Origin: Druceiella hillmani
Taxonomy: Eukaryota > Arthropoda > Insecta > Lepidoptera > Hepialidae
Length of the DNA stretch: 64,000 nt
Assembly: GCA_039881145.1 (NCBI GenBank)
Contig: JAYKKI010000023.1
Location: 4,564,501 to 4,628,500, forward strand
Direction: 5' to 3'
Part shown: one piece after another, positions 43,216 through 55,768 of the stretch
Layout of the letters: every line of letters starts with the position of its first letter
Position numbering within the stretch: position 1 is the stretch's first letter
The notes under the pieces: model-generated
The model's database searches: none
Seen by the model: only the letters and a program-made list of their open reading frames with translations
What the model was told of the DNA's origin: nothing
Program-made: the position numbers and the translations under genes

Positions 43216-44793
43216 GCGCGGTTGTTGTTTCGTCGGCACCAGTAGCAAAGCAGCGCGGCGTGTTTGAAATTACAAAGCACTTAAGAATAATTTCCGTGAC
43301 TAAACTACTGAATTTTGTTAACTGATTTTTGGCATACGTTTGAGGAATATCATATGGTACATGAGGAGTACATACAAATACTAAATGTAATTCGCATTTT
43401 AAAATATTTATAATGACGTGTATATCGACATGTCAGAAATAGTAATAATAATGGACATCGACTTAATTTTATTTTATTAGGACATATCATTACAATGAAT
43501 ATTGAAGAAAAAAATTGTATAAAAAAGTTTAAATTTTTTTTTTAAATGAAAATTTTTGCATGTCTCAACCAATCGCTAATAGGTCTTCATTCTTAATAAA
43601 TTATGTCTGTTTAAATTTGTTTATTTTGTTTGTTTAGTTTTTGTTTGTCGGCGTATCATTTTATTTCAGTTATCAATTTATAACATACGTTTCAATGTAC
43701 TTTTCTTATCAGGAATTAGTACTGCCATAAATTTTTTATATAATAATTTTATAATCGAAATGTTAACGTTAATAATTATTTATTTTGTGCTTCAGTCCAG
43801 TATAGAAGTATACTGTCTAATTTTGTGAAGTTTATAACAAACTATCTATAATATTTGATGGTGCGTGAAATATGCATACTGGATTTTATTTGCAGATTTT
43901 CATGTTGTCTAAAATATTTTGATACAGTATTTTAATTTATTTATTATTGTTTATAACTTTTGATACATCCGATACACGTCGCCTTTTTTACTACTCCTTA
44001 TTTCTCATTATCCACATGTTCTAAAAATATATTATATATTCTATATCGATCTGGATACTGTGATGTATACTATGCATTACTATGTATACTACTATGTATA
44101 CTATGTTTTATTGTCATCAGATTTAGTGTCAAATTTTAAAAAAAATATTGGTCTGCATGAAATTAGTATTATATGACATATATTCATTACCTAAATATTA
44201 TCAAAAATAGGTTTTACTTATGTTTAAAAGTAAGTTTATATTTATAAGTATGTAATTTAACGTAACAACGTTATGTTTGTTTTATGTCGACGTCTGTAAC
44301 TTACTTCTCTTTGTATCCTCCTTCGTCGTAATGTATGCGTAGATTACATGATGTGACCTACAGATGTATAAGAGTCTTGGAGAAGAAAGTAAGTGTATTT
44401 GAAGATTTTACTAAAACACATTATTAAACTTCAGAAACAGAAAGTTGTCTCCGAAGGTCGTTTAATTTCAATATTTTTGCTGTTATCTATGAACGTTTTT
44501 TTTCTTTCACTGTGTTTGCCACTCAGTGATCTTTTGTTACACTCAATGATCTTTTGTTTATTCTTTATACGTTAATAAGTCGTGTGTTGGCCAAATTATT
44601 GTCGTCAATGGTTGGTTGTTGATATTTTCAAATCATCTTTAGATAGCTTGAAATCGTTCTGTCTGTTTTCCAATCAAATAATATATGTTAGTCTCTCGCG
44701 AATTAGTCCAGCGAAATCATGAATACTTAATTAAACAGGAAAAGTTTTCCTCCAACTAAGTGTAAAATGGAAAACACATCATAAAACATGGTG
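43216..44793. other. intergenic DNA
   Basis: Nothing is supported. CTATGTATACTA-type simple repeats lie at 44067-44105. Confidence 0.5.
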
Positions 44794-44836
44794 GCGTAAA
44801 ACCTTTTCACATCAAAATGTGAGAAAGGTTTTATGC
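44794..44836. repeat. 19-bp hairpin, near perfect
   Basis: GCGTAAAACCTTTTCACAT pairs with 44817-44836 (one mismatch, one bulge) around the loop CAAA. Confidence 0.8.
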
Positions 44837-46865
44837 ACCTTTTGTGGTTCTATCATATCTGACAAGCATTATAAAATGTACAGTTAAGCGCAATGATAAC
44901 ATAACAAAATGTGAATTATAAAATTACAATTTTTTTATTAAAATTTACCTTCTGCTGACTTCGAAGAAACCTTAATGTTTGAAATATATATGTTTGTTAA
45001 CTAAAATATATATTTATAGAATTAAATTATGTAGAACAAAAGAAATAATTAACAATGAAAAACATAGAATCGCGTTTAGATAGAGTTAATGGATAATTAA
45101 TTAGAAAGTGTTTTTTGGAAAATATTAGGCGTAAATATCAATTTGAACCACATACTTCAAATTGCTACGCGGTTTAAACCTTTACTACGGAGAAATAATT
45201 TATTTTCCATTTATATATTTTTTTACAGCATTTTCTCAACCAATAATTATTTTATTTAAATAATTAAATTAATATAACACTAATTATTATATGAAAAAAA
45301 ACTTGAGGAAAATGCTGAATTACCAGTTTAATCGATATTTTTTTTAGTAATTTAAAAGAATATCCTTTGAGTAATAACACTCGTGTCGCATGAATATCTA
45401 AGCCCCAATAAGGTGTATATTTGAAAACCGTCGCATCGCGTCGTATTGTCTAGATGGTGTTGCGCGTCGCCCAACCCTTTAGTTAACTTAGAAATGACGA
45501 ATTTTATGAGAATGGGACGACATGTATGAACATTTTATTGATTAGAAAATTTTCTTATAATTCAGTCGCATAATTTTGTATTCAGGACTCGTGGAAACTG
45601 GAGCGTTGTTATACCAATTTAACCACCCTGTATATTTATTACGAACGCTTATCTGCGTTCTTTTTCATCTCCATATCTACGACTAATCGGTAAATACTGT
45701 ATCATCATATGTATATTAATTGTTTATATTGATTTATGGGGCCTTAAAGTATTAGGTATATAAACTGAGGATGGTTTTTATTTAAGTCGGTAAAAGCGTG
45801 TGGGTTTTAGGCAGGACAACATAAGTATGGCGTTTGAAAATCATGAACAATATAACTTGTATATGATTTTGTAACTAATAACTTTACAAGAATCAATCCG
45901 ATATTAATTGCAAGAATGTGCGCACTTTACAATTTAATCACTTTGGATGAAGCATAGACATAGATTACGTAGAACTTTAGCGATTTGTTGAGGACATGGT
46001 GTGTGGCCTGTTCGTTTAAAAAAGGTGATTTTAAATATGGCTATCTCCGACCATCGACATGACGCTCCGCCAGAGAATGACAGTTCCTATCTCTCATTCT
46101 GTTAACGTGACAAAGATGACACCGTCATGTATATGGCGGACTTAACGTTACAAAATTATCCCTTCCAGTCAATCGCAGCGAAAGTATTCAGAAAATTATT
46201 TCCGAGATGGAACGAGATAATTGTAGTCATCATAAAACTTTAGCCTAATTAATAATTAATTCGTCCGTTTCGATTCTACCCGGATAAATTTTTTATATAA
46301 TAATTACATAGGGTTAATTTATTAATTATATTCTGAATGATTATTTTTTATTGTTTATTCTGTGTTGTAGTTGAGTATAGTTTAGATCTAGTTGTTTTAA
46401 AAATTGTGTTGCTTGAAGATAAAAAGTTCCCATAAAAGTAGTAATGTGCACAAGAAATTTTCAGGTCGTAACTCTAACCAATTGATAGATAAGCCCTTGA
46501 CAAGTGAATTAATCTCCTAAGTTAAGGTGGACTATTTGAATAGTCCTAAACATTAAAAAAAGTGTAACGAGTAACTGAATTGCATCCACCGAATGAACTC
46601 GATCCATTTGAGTTGCGCAATGATGACATAGGTGACTTACTTTTCCGTTTATCATTACTATTAATAGCATAGGTACTAATTGTTTGGGAGAGATAACTGT
46701 AGCAGCCACAGATCTGTTTAATATACTCGGCTACAGTAACAGTTTAAAATGTAACAAGTAAGGAACAAAATGTGTAGATTATGTCATTGTGGTAATGAAA
46801 GATTGGAGTAAAAGATAAATTATTTAAGGTTCGGTATAAGGTACATTGTATTCAAGTTTTTTATT
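44837..46865. other. intergenic DNA
   Basis: No supported gene. 'CCACCCTGTATATT' at about 45625 is a word often seen at ends of insect mobile elements, without further support here. Confidence 0.45.
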
Positions 46866-46869
46866 TAGG

Positions 46870-47530
46870 AAGGTGGATTGCAATGGACATTGTTTCACGT
46901 TCATGTTATAATTGCAATCTCTGTGCTCAATAATAATGCTCCTACCAACTGTTTGCAAACTATCATGTATCGTGTGAAGCTAGCGGAGTTTATCACACAT
47001 GGATGGGTGGTGACTTTGCAGTGGGTGCCGGGCCACGTAGGAATCCCTGGCAATGAAAAGTCCGACAGCAGGGCTAGGCCAGGTAGTAAGTCAATCCAGC
47101 CTGCCATACTAATCACATTCTATAGGACAAAAAACCTGATTATCTCATCCATTAACAGCACCATTTTCAAGAACCTAAAAGATTAAAACATTGGCAAAAA
47201 GTGGGAGACTCTCTCCGTGAAGGGGTCAATTTCGAGATACCTAAAGAGCAAAGGCTATTGCTCGTTTTGGATTGATTAAGGGTCAAGACTATCTACTAGT
47301 TCATCTCCAAAGGATCGGCTTGGCTGATGATGAGATTTAGGCGCTATGCGACTGTGCGCCAATGGACGGTGACCATTTTCGGCAACATTGTCGGATGTTA
47401 CTGTGAGACTTGGCGTCGAATAGTCGAAGGACCACCGACGGGCGTTGGCAAACTAACTGAGATTCTGTTGAGGGTCTTTTCGCTTGACGCCGCTGCTGAT
47501 TTTGAACTTAGCGGCCGTCATTGCTAGGAA
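46870..47530 (+). pseudogene. I-like LINE RNase H and C-terminal relic
   Basis: Frame 46878-47186 contains VVTLQWVPGHVGIPGNEKSD (about 47010-47070), the last RNase H box (WIPGHxGIxGNExAD) of LINEs that carry an RNase H domain. Further on, after shifts and stops, DYLLVHLQRIGLADDE and CDCAPMDGDHFRQ (47285-47380) match the C-terminal GH...L.HL.RIG...C..C...MD..H segment with its Cys/His residues. RNase H would remove the RNA template during second-strand synthesis. No reverse transcriptase was seen upstream, so this is a 5'-truncated dead copy. The antisense frame at 46901-47116 is a shadow. Confidence 0.75.
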
Positions 47531-47984
47531 ACAGTCTCACCGCTCTTCCAATTCTCCATTTTCCATTCTCCGTTTCGTTGATCTTGATAAGATTACAATC
47601 CATGTATGAGATTCAAATTTTTGCTTAAAAGAAAATCCCATGAGTTGGGAAATTTAGTTTGAAATGAAATTCTTTGTAATACATAGGTACACTGCCGATA
47701 ACTATTAGTGAAATTATAAGCGCGCACTAACAAACCAATTATGAAAAACAATCCTGGATAAAAGTAACAGCATCTATACACAAAAAATGCAGGTATCGCT
47801 GAACAGTCGAATGGTTGATTTTTGTTGATACAAAAAAATATTATCTAAGGTAATTTCCCGTGACAATCGCCAACTCCTTTTTAATAATGAATTACATCAG
47901 TTGCCTTTTTCAAAATTTCCTCGTCGCTATTGACATTCATTAAGAAGTGAAACCGTTGTATTTTGCAACTTTCAGTTGCGCAAA
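47531..47984. other. intergenic DNA
   Basis: Nothing recognised. Confidence 0.5.
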
Positions 47985-48240
47985 CCATCATGCAGGGGCG
48001 AACAACCAAAAAACGCAAAAACAAATTTTGCATTGGCGAGCCGATATGCACGGAGATTTCCAATGAGTTGCGTAACGGCGCGCACGCATGCAGATGCAAC
48101 GGAAAATGCCGATGCAGCACGTAGCGGAGGCGCGTGATGCGAGAGCGGCCTCTCAGTTACGCGAATGCAACGCGACTTAGTATTTCATTCATGGATTCGC
48201 GATTAAATCGTCCGGAGCGGAACGGTTGTGGAATTCATAA
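47985..48240. other. GC-richer island with TGCATC/GATGCA words
   Basis: A CpG-containing patch (GTAACGGCGCGCACGCATGC, GCGGAGGCGCGTGATGCGAG) with repeated GATGCA/TGCATC. A 79-codon minus frame (47881-48120) crosses it without recognisable motifs. ATGCAACGCGACTT at about 48165 also occurs at about 40577. It may be a second promoter-like island or a mobile fragment, and no TATA box is obvious. Confidence 0.3.
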
Positions 48241-49174
48241 AGGCGATACTGCCGAACGTTTTATTGAATCGAATATTTAGAGCAAAAGCACGTAACTATC
48301 ACGTGTTTGTAGCAATAAAAATTTCTGAGTATAATTTATTATTTTACTTTCGTGTAGTTTCATTACGTTAAGAGATATATAAGACTTATATTCTGGTCTC
48401 ATAATTAAAGTGAGTCCAATGGAAAAATTGTAAGGTTATACTGTTGCTACTGTCGTATTAGTGGGAGGAGGGGAGGGGTGGAAAACGGGAAGTTTATTGT
48501 TTGACGTGAGATCATTGCGGATCGGTCAATAGCCATGAGTCATTTGACAAGAGCACGCCGCACGTTTGAGCAATTTCTAAAGTTGGACGAATTGATGATT
48601 CGAGTGCATCGACCTTTCTGCACCTATTTTCATATTCGTCGTTTAAGAGATGGTCTGAGCACATAACTAATCTGATCATGAATGCAGAGGTTTAGACAAC
48701 ATGGGACAACAGTTAACGGACTATCTCCAGGACCATCAACGTCAGTAGCGACGACAGTGCACGTGACTTTGAGAAATAAAATTAATCTTTATTTCTATAA
48801 AATGCAAATCGTGCAAAATGTGGGAATACTTCAAATCTAAAGTGTTCTACAATAACTCCGCATCGTACGAGCCCTATGAAGAAAATAACTTTGATCCAGA
48901 GCTTTTTTCGTGCATATTTCCCAGTATGAAGGTTGGCTTTCAGGAGTGTATTGCAAGTAGTGGACGTCATTTAGAGGGAAAAAATACAATCTGCAGATCA
49001 CTGTTGCATTTTAAAAATATAATAAGTGAGCAAAAGTTTTCTGTCTGCTTTTAATTTCAATTCAAATTGCAAAAAGTTCCCACTGGATACCTTTATATAT
49101 ATCCCCTTTATATATACCCAAGCAACTTGCGATCAATCGATTTGCCGTCAAGCGCAAGCGGAACTTGCCCGATA
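48241..49174. other. intergenic DNA
   Basis: Nothing recognised. Overlapping short frames at 48782-49054 lack features. Confidence 0.5.
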
Positions 49175-49295
49175 AGTGTTCCTGGATCATCATTAGTCAT
49201 TCTTAGCCGGAAGACATCCAGTGCTGAACATAACTTACTTGCATCTAACGGGTTTCCACGACCTTTATCAGGTCATCTATCCGCCTAGTAAAATC
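49175..49295 (-). pseudogene. RTE-type LINE ORF C-terminal scrap
   Basis: Minus-strand reading gives IDDLIKVVETR then MQV, and VQHWMSSG. Intact RTE-like polyproteins end in RWxDDLxKVAGxxWMxxAxDRxxW...AYVQQWTS. The middle appears deleted and a stop replaces the Trp. Only about 40 residues are recognisable. Confidence 0.5.
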
Positions 49296-50880
49296 AATAT
49301 GTCCTTTACCATAATTGATTATTTTGTGCAGCTTATATTTTTTGTTTAAGGTACGCATATCTTCTAGATTTATTTAGGTTCTTCTTATTGTTAATTAGAA
49401 AGAAAGAAGCACGAAATACCGATTTTTACTCTGTTTTTTGTTTAAAAAACTTTTTCAATATTTAAATGAATATTACATTTTCAGACAGATTTTTATTTTT
49501 CGACATAGGGTGTAAATTTACCTTTACAATTGTAAACAAATGTTTTTTTTAAATTTTTGAGTATATTTGAATCATAACTCACTATGTTGCATATTCTCTT
49601 TTTCTTAAATTTATTCGCTCTTCTCAAATCCAGCCCATTATGTTGCGTGTTCTCTGATGCTGGGGCCATATAATCGACTTTCGATTAAGATTCACGTTAT
49701 CGTGATGGGTATGAACGAAGGATTCGTATCATGTTTGAACATTCGTCGGGTTTAGCCGACAACGAAAGTTCGGATGAAAATGAATGGTGATAATTTAGCT
49801 GACGTTTTTTCCCCCAGTTATTTATTGGGTGACAACGAATGCCGGTAATTTAGCTGTCGGTTTTCTCCGCATCAAATGATTTTTATTGATTTTAACGATT
49901 TTGTCATTGTACAGATCGCTCGCGCTCTCAGTTGGCGCAGAAACTTCTAGTTAATTGGATGGGAAAATACCCAACAAATGTTAGTCTGATATCATAGCCG
50001 TACGCCGAAGGCGCGAAGGCTCCACGAATATAATTATTTTTCTCGCGAAATGGCATCACTAATATTCGTCGATAGTTCAATAGATCGATAGTGTCCGATA
50101 AATTGATAGTGTGGCTCTAGCTTGAGTAAATAGGCCGTAGAAAATAGTTTGAGAAAGTAGGCCCCAACTCTAGAGTATAGGGACGGGGAAACAGAATTTC
50201 CTTTCTCCGACCGGTCTGTTTTTTTAGTTTCCGGTATGGAACACGACGAAACAATGATTTAATTTAATGAAACGAAAATAAACAAACACAAATAATTACT
50301 AAAATATAGGCCACAGCCACGCTGCACATAATTTTTCGCGAAAAGTTACCCTGTAAATATTTTATGTGAGAGGTACAAGTTTGAATAACTGGTATTTTGA
50401 TTTTTTTTGTGATTTTTCAGGAAAGGGTTACGGCATTTTGTTTGGATTATAAAGTACCAATAATAATGTAGAAACTAAGAAGAGTTTTTGAGTAAACCGA
50501 TTTAGAGAACAGTTCTTCGATCAGAAAAATCGATTTCCTAATTGTTGTCTCTTTATATATATATATATTTCGTAGAAAATGTTAAGGACGTCAGGAAAAT
50601 TGTCAAGTGTTTCGCAAAAAAATCACTGTCAAAATTCATTGCAAGTTCAATGAAAAGTAAATATACGTTTTCCCGACACTGATTTTCAGAAAATCAGTTT
50701 GTTGCACAGAATCATCTATATGAATAGTATATATATACTTTTTTACACCTGTATTCGCGCATGTTTAGTGATCGTATGAATGGTGCCTACATATAAATAG
50801 TACCGAATTATTAGTATTAGACAAAAGAATATAAATGGATAGAGATTTATAAAACATGTTGTTAAATATTAAATTTAATT
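49296..50880. other. intergenic DNA with a small duplication
   Basis: GGTAATTTAGCTG(A/T)CG(T/G)TTTT-type words recur at about 49788 and 49850. At 50045-50165, GATAGTT/GATAGTG and TAGGCC words repeat. No gene was recognised. Confidence 0.4.
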
Positions 50881-52896
50881 CAGCCAGGTTCGCCGGTTTA
50901 AGCGCTAGGCCAACAGGCCATACCCAAATATATGTTTTAATTTCTACTTTTATATACTATTAACACAGTATTATAAATATATTGATTAATAAAAAAAATT
51001 GGGTTTAAATTTTTGAACGTTTGTTATACTCCATTCACTCTTTATGTCCCTTGAAAGTAAAAAACATAGTGATATATAGTGTTTACGCAGTTGAATTGAA
51101 AGTAATGTCATAAACTTTGCAATTTGTTAAAAAATTAAAACACGCAAAGTATAATTTAAAGCGTAATTTTATTTCAATATAAAAGTATGTATGAAAACCC
51201 GTGTTTATGAAGTGAAACTGGTTTAGACTTTAATATTAACTAATTCAAGTATAACTCGTGTTATCAATGTTACTATTGTGATCATTTTTCGGGGTATTCT
51301 ATTGCTTATTGTGCATTTGATTTCGATAAGTTGTACACTAATATAAATAGTTTATAGTTAAATAAAATGTACACTATGTACTTAAATCTCACTATGTACT
51401 TGCAAATTCGACATAAGGAAAATATGAATATGTCTTAAAACTTTTTTGTACTGATAGAGTGAAATTCGTTTAATTTCAGAAAAAATTATGGGTTTTAACA
51501 AACTAATTACTGGACTTATTCACGTTCACACTATAATATTTTTATTCGATATCGACTATCTTTTTTAAAAAGGCATGAACAGTCAACAGCGATCGAAATT
51601 TTTTTACACATGGAATATTATATTCCTAAACTTATTTGAAAGAAATGTAATAACGCTTTTATGTAATAAAACACTTCATTTTAACTATTACATTAAGTGA
51701 AAACTTTCTAATTAATGTAATGATTAAAAATTGATTAATTAACTTGTTATCTATGTTTGGTTAGCCCTGTGAAAATTTTGTTTGACGCTAGCGGTTCGAA
51801 ACTAACGATCATTGAATTATAATGATTATTGTGCAATTCGCGGCTGTAAACTGCCAATTTATAAGTTTGCACACTAGTGTTAACTTATAGCATTGTAGTT
51901 CATCTTCATTTCCGGTATATTGCTTTTGTGGATCTTCGTCAATTTACCTGATAAAGACCTGACTTAGCCCAAAAAGTGTACGAGTCCAGTTTAGCAAAAG
52001 TTTCACCGTTTTCACCGTTTTATTATAAATTGAAATAAATAATTAAACCTAAAAGTTGAAATAAATAGAAAGACTGTGAATAAAAGTAAAAAAATCATAA
52101 ACTAAACATTTAATAGTCAATTTATGAAGTTGGCAGGTTTGTATGTTTTTTTTGTTATATAGTGAGATGTATATCATATTCTGAAAGTTTTTCAAATTTT
52201 TATCACTTCTATATTTAACTTGTGTTACTATAGTACAGCAAATAAGGATTAAACCTTGTAATGAAAGAAGGCAAGCTTGTATAGACCTTTGTTTCGAGGT
52301 TTTAAAGATTGACTAACAAGTATCTGCCAGTCAAAATATTAAACGTCGAAGTTTCTTGCAAATATTTTCCTTCTTGTATCTCAAACGTCCTTAGAGCTTT
52401 CAAAAAATATGTAGGGCGAAATTCTTTTAAAGTTTTGTCACAATCATTTTTTTGTACGATTAATCGTTTTCGAAATATAACGCGGAAAGTGTACATTCGT
52501 TTATATGATAACTCTACGTACACTGCGGAGCCAGATGCATATTACACTTTGCAAAGTTAATTATTTAACGAAATGCTAATAATGATAATAATAATTATCG
52601 TATACAATTGAAATAATAATCAAACTAAACACAATTTAAACAATGCGCAGTATACACACAGTGAACTTTTCACGTAGTATACACAGCACTAATATAGCAA
52701 ACACCCCCATTTCGCCCTCACAGTTACAGATATACTGCTATTACAACATATTTGTGACGCGAACTCACAAGATTTTACCCATCCAAAAAATGTTCAACGC
52801 GCACATCATGCAGTCGGGTATATACAACGTGTTAGTGTATATATGTGTGTACGTGTACACAGGCTACTGTGCCAGTCTGGTATCTGAGCAGTAGAT
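50881..52896. other. A+T-rich DNA, nothing recognised
   Basis: No supported feature. Frames at 52302-52560 overlap on opposite strands and have no motifs. Confidence 0.5.
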
Positions 52897-52931
52897 GTTA
52901 CATATATATAAATATATATGTGTATATATAT

Positions 52932-53012
<81 letters not shown>
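52897..53012. repeat. interrupted (TA)n microsatellite
   Basis: TA tracts broken by AAATA, TGTGTA and TGTATAAATA interruptions. Confidence 0.95.
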
Positions 53013-53021
<9 letters not shown>

Positions 53022-53204
53022 ACACTATTAACATCGGCATGTCGGTGATACGAACCCATAAAATTTTCCACTACCAAAAATCGCTCAAGGTCCCTAAAGC
53101 TGTTTTCACTTCAAAAACACGTGTTATTAACCTCCGCCCCAAAATTTCCATACAAATATAACTGAATTTTAGCTATTTAAACACGTGCAGGTTATTATGT
53201 TTTA

Positions 53205-53330
53205 TTACTTTGTCAAATTGTCAAATTTCAACTTTCTACATCAAGTGGTTTCCGAAAAAAAACGACTATCAGAAACGGATAAACGAACACCTGAGTGATC
53301 TTATAAGGGTTTTGTTTTTTCTTTTATATT
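53205..53330 (-). repeat. insect dispersed repeat, copy 2 (inverted)
   Basis: The minus strand reads AACCCTTATAAGATCACTC then GTTCGTTTATCCGTTTCTGA, TGTAGAAAGTTGAAATTTG, aligning with 42555-42655. Confidence 0.6.
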
Positions 53331-54354
53331 ACAAAATCATAAAAAAAATACAATTCTGCCAAGACAAATAATACAAAAATGTAATAATGAAATTGAAAGG
53401 ATGCATTTATTATCAGACCACTGTGATTCTTATGAAAATTGGGTATATTTGACATAAAATATAAGAGTCAAAATAGTAGTTTGGCTGTCCATTTTAAAAG
53501 CCAGGTGATGTATTAAAAATGTGGCCTACTACATTTCGGAAGATACAGTTTGGAGATATGCCTATAGACTGAATATTACATTCGAAAGTATTTTATATTT
53601 TTTTTGCAATTCATCGTCGTCATAGTCACACTGATTAACCGTGTCAATGTAGTTGTATACGTCATGTTAATTATGTCATATAGTTCTTGGCGTAAATATA
53701 AAATTAACCTATTTTAGAAAAAAAAAAGTTAAAATTATGCTTTTCTATTATTTATTTAGCAGGTTTACCAATTATATGAAATCTATTTCACGAGCGTTCA
53801 CGTAGTTAATCGAAGGTCTTAGGGAATATTTGTTCGTTGGTAACTTAATTATTAATACTTCAAGAGCTTAGCAAGTATGAATAGTCTAGCGTAGTAAACT
53901 GGACTATTGATATAGACAAGTTATAATACATTTCTACTGAGATCGAAGGCAATTTATTTCCCTACCTTGATGGAATTTTACTCACATATTGGGAAATGGG
54001 CAAAAAATCGACTTATCACTTGTAAGATGAATACTCCTTTTGTGATAGCAAATTCTGTTTTGATATCAAAGAAGGCATTAATTCAAATGTGTCCAGATGA
54101 TGGAGTATATAAAAGACTGTCCTACAATATTACGAGTCTATGAGACTTTATAGTGACTTTCCTTTATTCATTTTGTTATGAGCAGGCATTAAAGGGTGGA
54201 AATATTTGATTGATTGAAAAAAAACTTTTCCTTCTAAGTTTAACATCAAAATCTTTCAAGAACAAATGTTGAAAACAAAGTGTTCCATGTATATGTCAAT
54301 TGTTTTTAGGGTCAATTGTTTTTAGTTTCAACAGCAAATCCAAACCTTTCTAAG
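53331..54354. other. intergenic DNA
   Basis: Nothing recognised. Confidence 0.5.
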
Positions 54355-54515
54355 ATAACTTACGTATCTGTTTGCCTGTTTATCATAATCGATTTTCTGA
54401 GAAATTGTTTGAAGTATAACTTGACTATTGAAATTTGGCATAGCAATAGATCATATTAACTCGCATATTTTGCAGCTAACTATTTAAAATATTTATATGG
54501 TAAGTTTCGCCCTCG
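54355..54515 (+). repeat. insect dispersed repeat, copy 3
   Basis: CATATTAACTCGCATATTTT, AGCTAACT, AAAATATTTATATGG and TCGCCCTCG match the second half of copy 1 (42650-42735). Confidence 0.6.
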
Positions 54516-55327
54516 TAATTATTTTTAGTTTATATGTTATGTATATATAATGTATATTTTTTATACGATGCATACCCACATGCTCTAGTAATTTTTTTAG
54601 TTTTATATTTCGTTTGTGTACATATCGTAGCGTTTGATAGGACTAGGAACTAGGAATACAAACAAATTATTTCAGAATTATAAATGACTTACCAAGAGAA
54701 ATGTTCACTGCGCCAAAATTCCACCACCTTACTTTACCGAAACAACTGAACTAGAATCTTGAAAAGATAGGGTTGGTATGATTTGACTAGAACTACTGTA
54801 GTGATTATCCTAGATGTTATATTTTGAAAAATACATGATATTTTGCGCCTATGGAAGATATACTACGAAATATTTTAATAAAATGAAAAATAATATTAAC
54901 ATTTACTAAAAGTTTAATAAAAAACTTTGTACCCTTAAATGTACAAACTTTTCTATGTACCTAATACTGTATAGAATCCTTGCATTGGACGGTAGCAGTG
55001 GATTTAACACGATTTTCATATACTTTTCACGAATGGTTTTAACTGTTTATTTTTGTTTTTGTGCGTCCTTCGGTTTTCTCAGTGAAATTTTTTGATTAAA
55101 CATTTTCTACAATAAATAACACCACTAGCGAGAAAGAATCTCTTAAGCAATCCTTGTCCGTTCGTTTGCATATAAGAATCGAAAATCTTGGGACTTAAAC
55201 AAATTTCCACAAAATTTATCTGAATGTACAAATGGAAACCTACGTGAATATTTTTCTTATATACCAAAAACGTGTTGTATGAAAGTTAAAATTAAAAAAA
55301 TTCGGAACAGCCTATTTAAGGAATTAG
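54516..55327. other. intergenic DNA
   Basis: Nothing recognised. Confidence 0.5.
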
Positions 55328-55430
55328 AAAATGTCAGGTAGTATTACATAAAGAAAATGTTAGGTAGTATTACATAAAGAAAATGTTAGGTAGTATTACA
55401 TGAAGAAAATGTTAGGTAGTATTACAAATA
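55328..55430. repeat. 26-bp tandem repeat, 4 copies
   Basis: GAAAATGTTAGGTAGTATTA then CATAAA repeats with GT(T/C)AGG at 55333, 55359, 55385 and 55411. The copies are nearly identical. Confidence 0.95.
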
Positions 55431-55658
55431 ATTTGTAAAATATTTATATTCCATTTATGTTTTTTGGATTTTTTGTCGAATATGAAATTTCGCTTCAATA
55501 TTGAAAGAAAAATACACTTTTATTCTCTTTAATTCTAACGATACGAATTAATTTTTCCAAAAAAATATCTACAGAGTAAAAGTGAAAATATAATATTGTA
55601 AAAAATTCGAGGTTTCAGATTAAATTATTTAGAAGCCTTTGAACTGACATTGCACGTA

Positions 55659-55660
<2 letters not shown>
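55431..55660. other. intergenic DNA
   Basis: Nothing recognised. Confidence 0.5.
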
Positions 55661-55753
<93 letters not shown>

Positions 55754-55768
55754 CATATATATATATAC
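55661..55768. repeat. (TA)n microsatellite, longest in the window
   Basis: Just over 100 bp of TA with a single phase change (ATAATA at about 55700) and CATACATA near the end. Confidence 0.96.

Noticed and set aside
45605..45640. CCACCCTGTATATT word typical of insect mobile-element ends
   Set aside because: Only one short word and no partner end or coding trace.
46901..47116. 71-codon minus frame
   Set aside because: It is a shadow of the LINE RNase H frame on the plus strand.
47985..48240. Second CpG-island promoter
   Set aside because: The GC-richer patch lacks a TATA/initiator arrangement and shares a 14-bp word with 40.6 kb, so a repeat fragment is as likely. Kept only as an unassigned island.
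52302..52560. Overlapping frames of about 75-83 codons on opposite strands
   Set aside because: No motif on either strand and no flanking signals. The complementarity of frames in A+T-rich DNA explains both.
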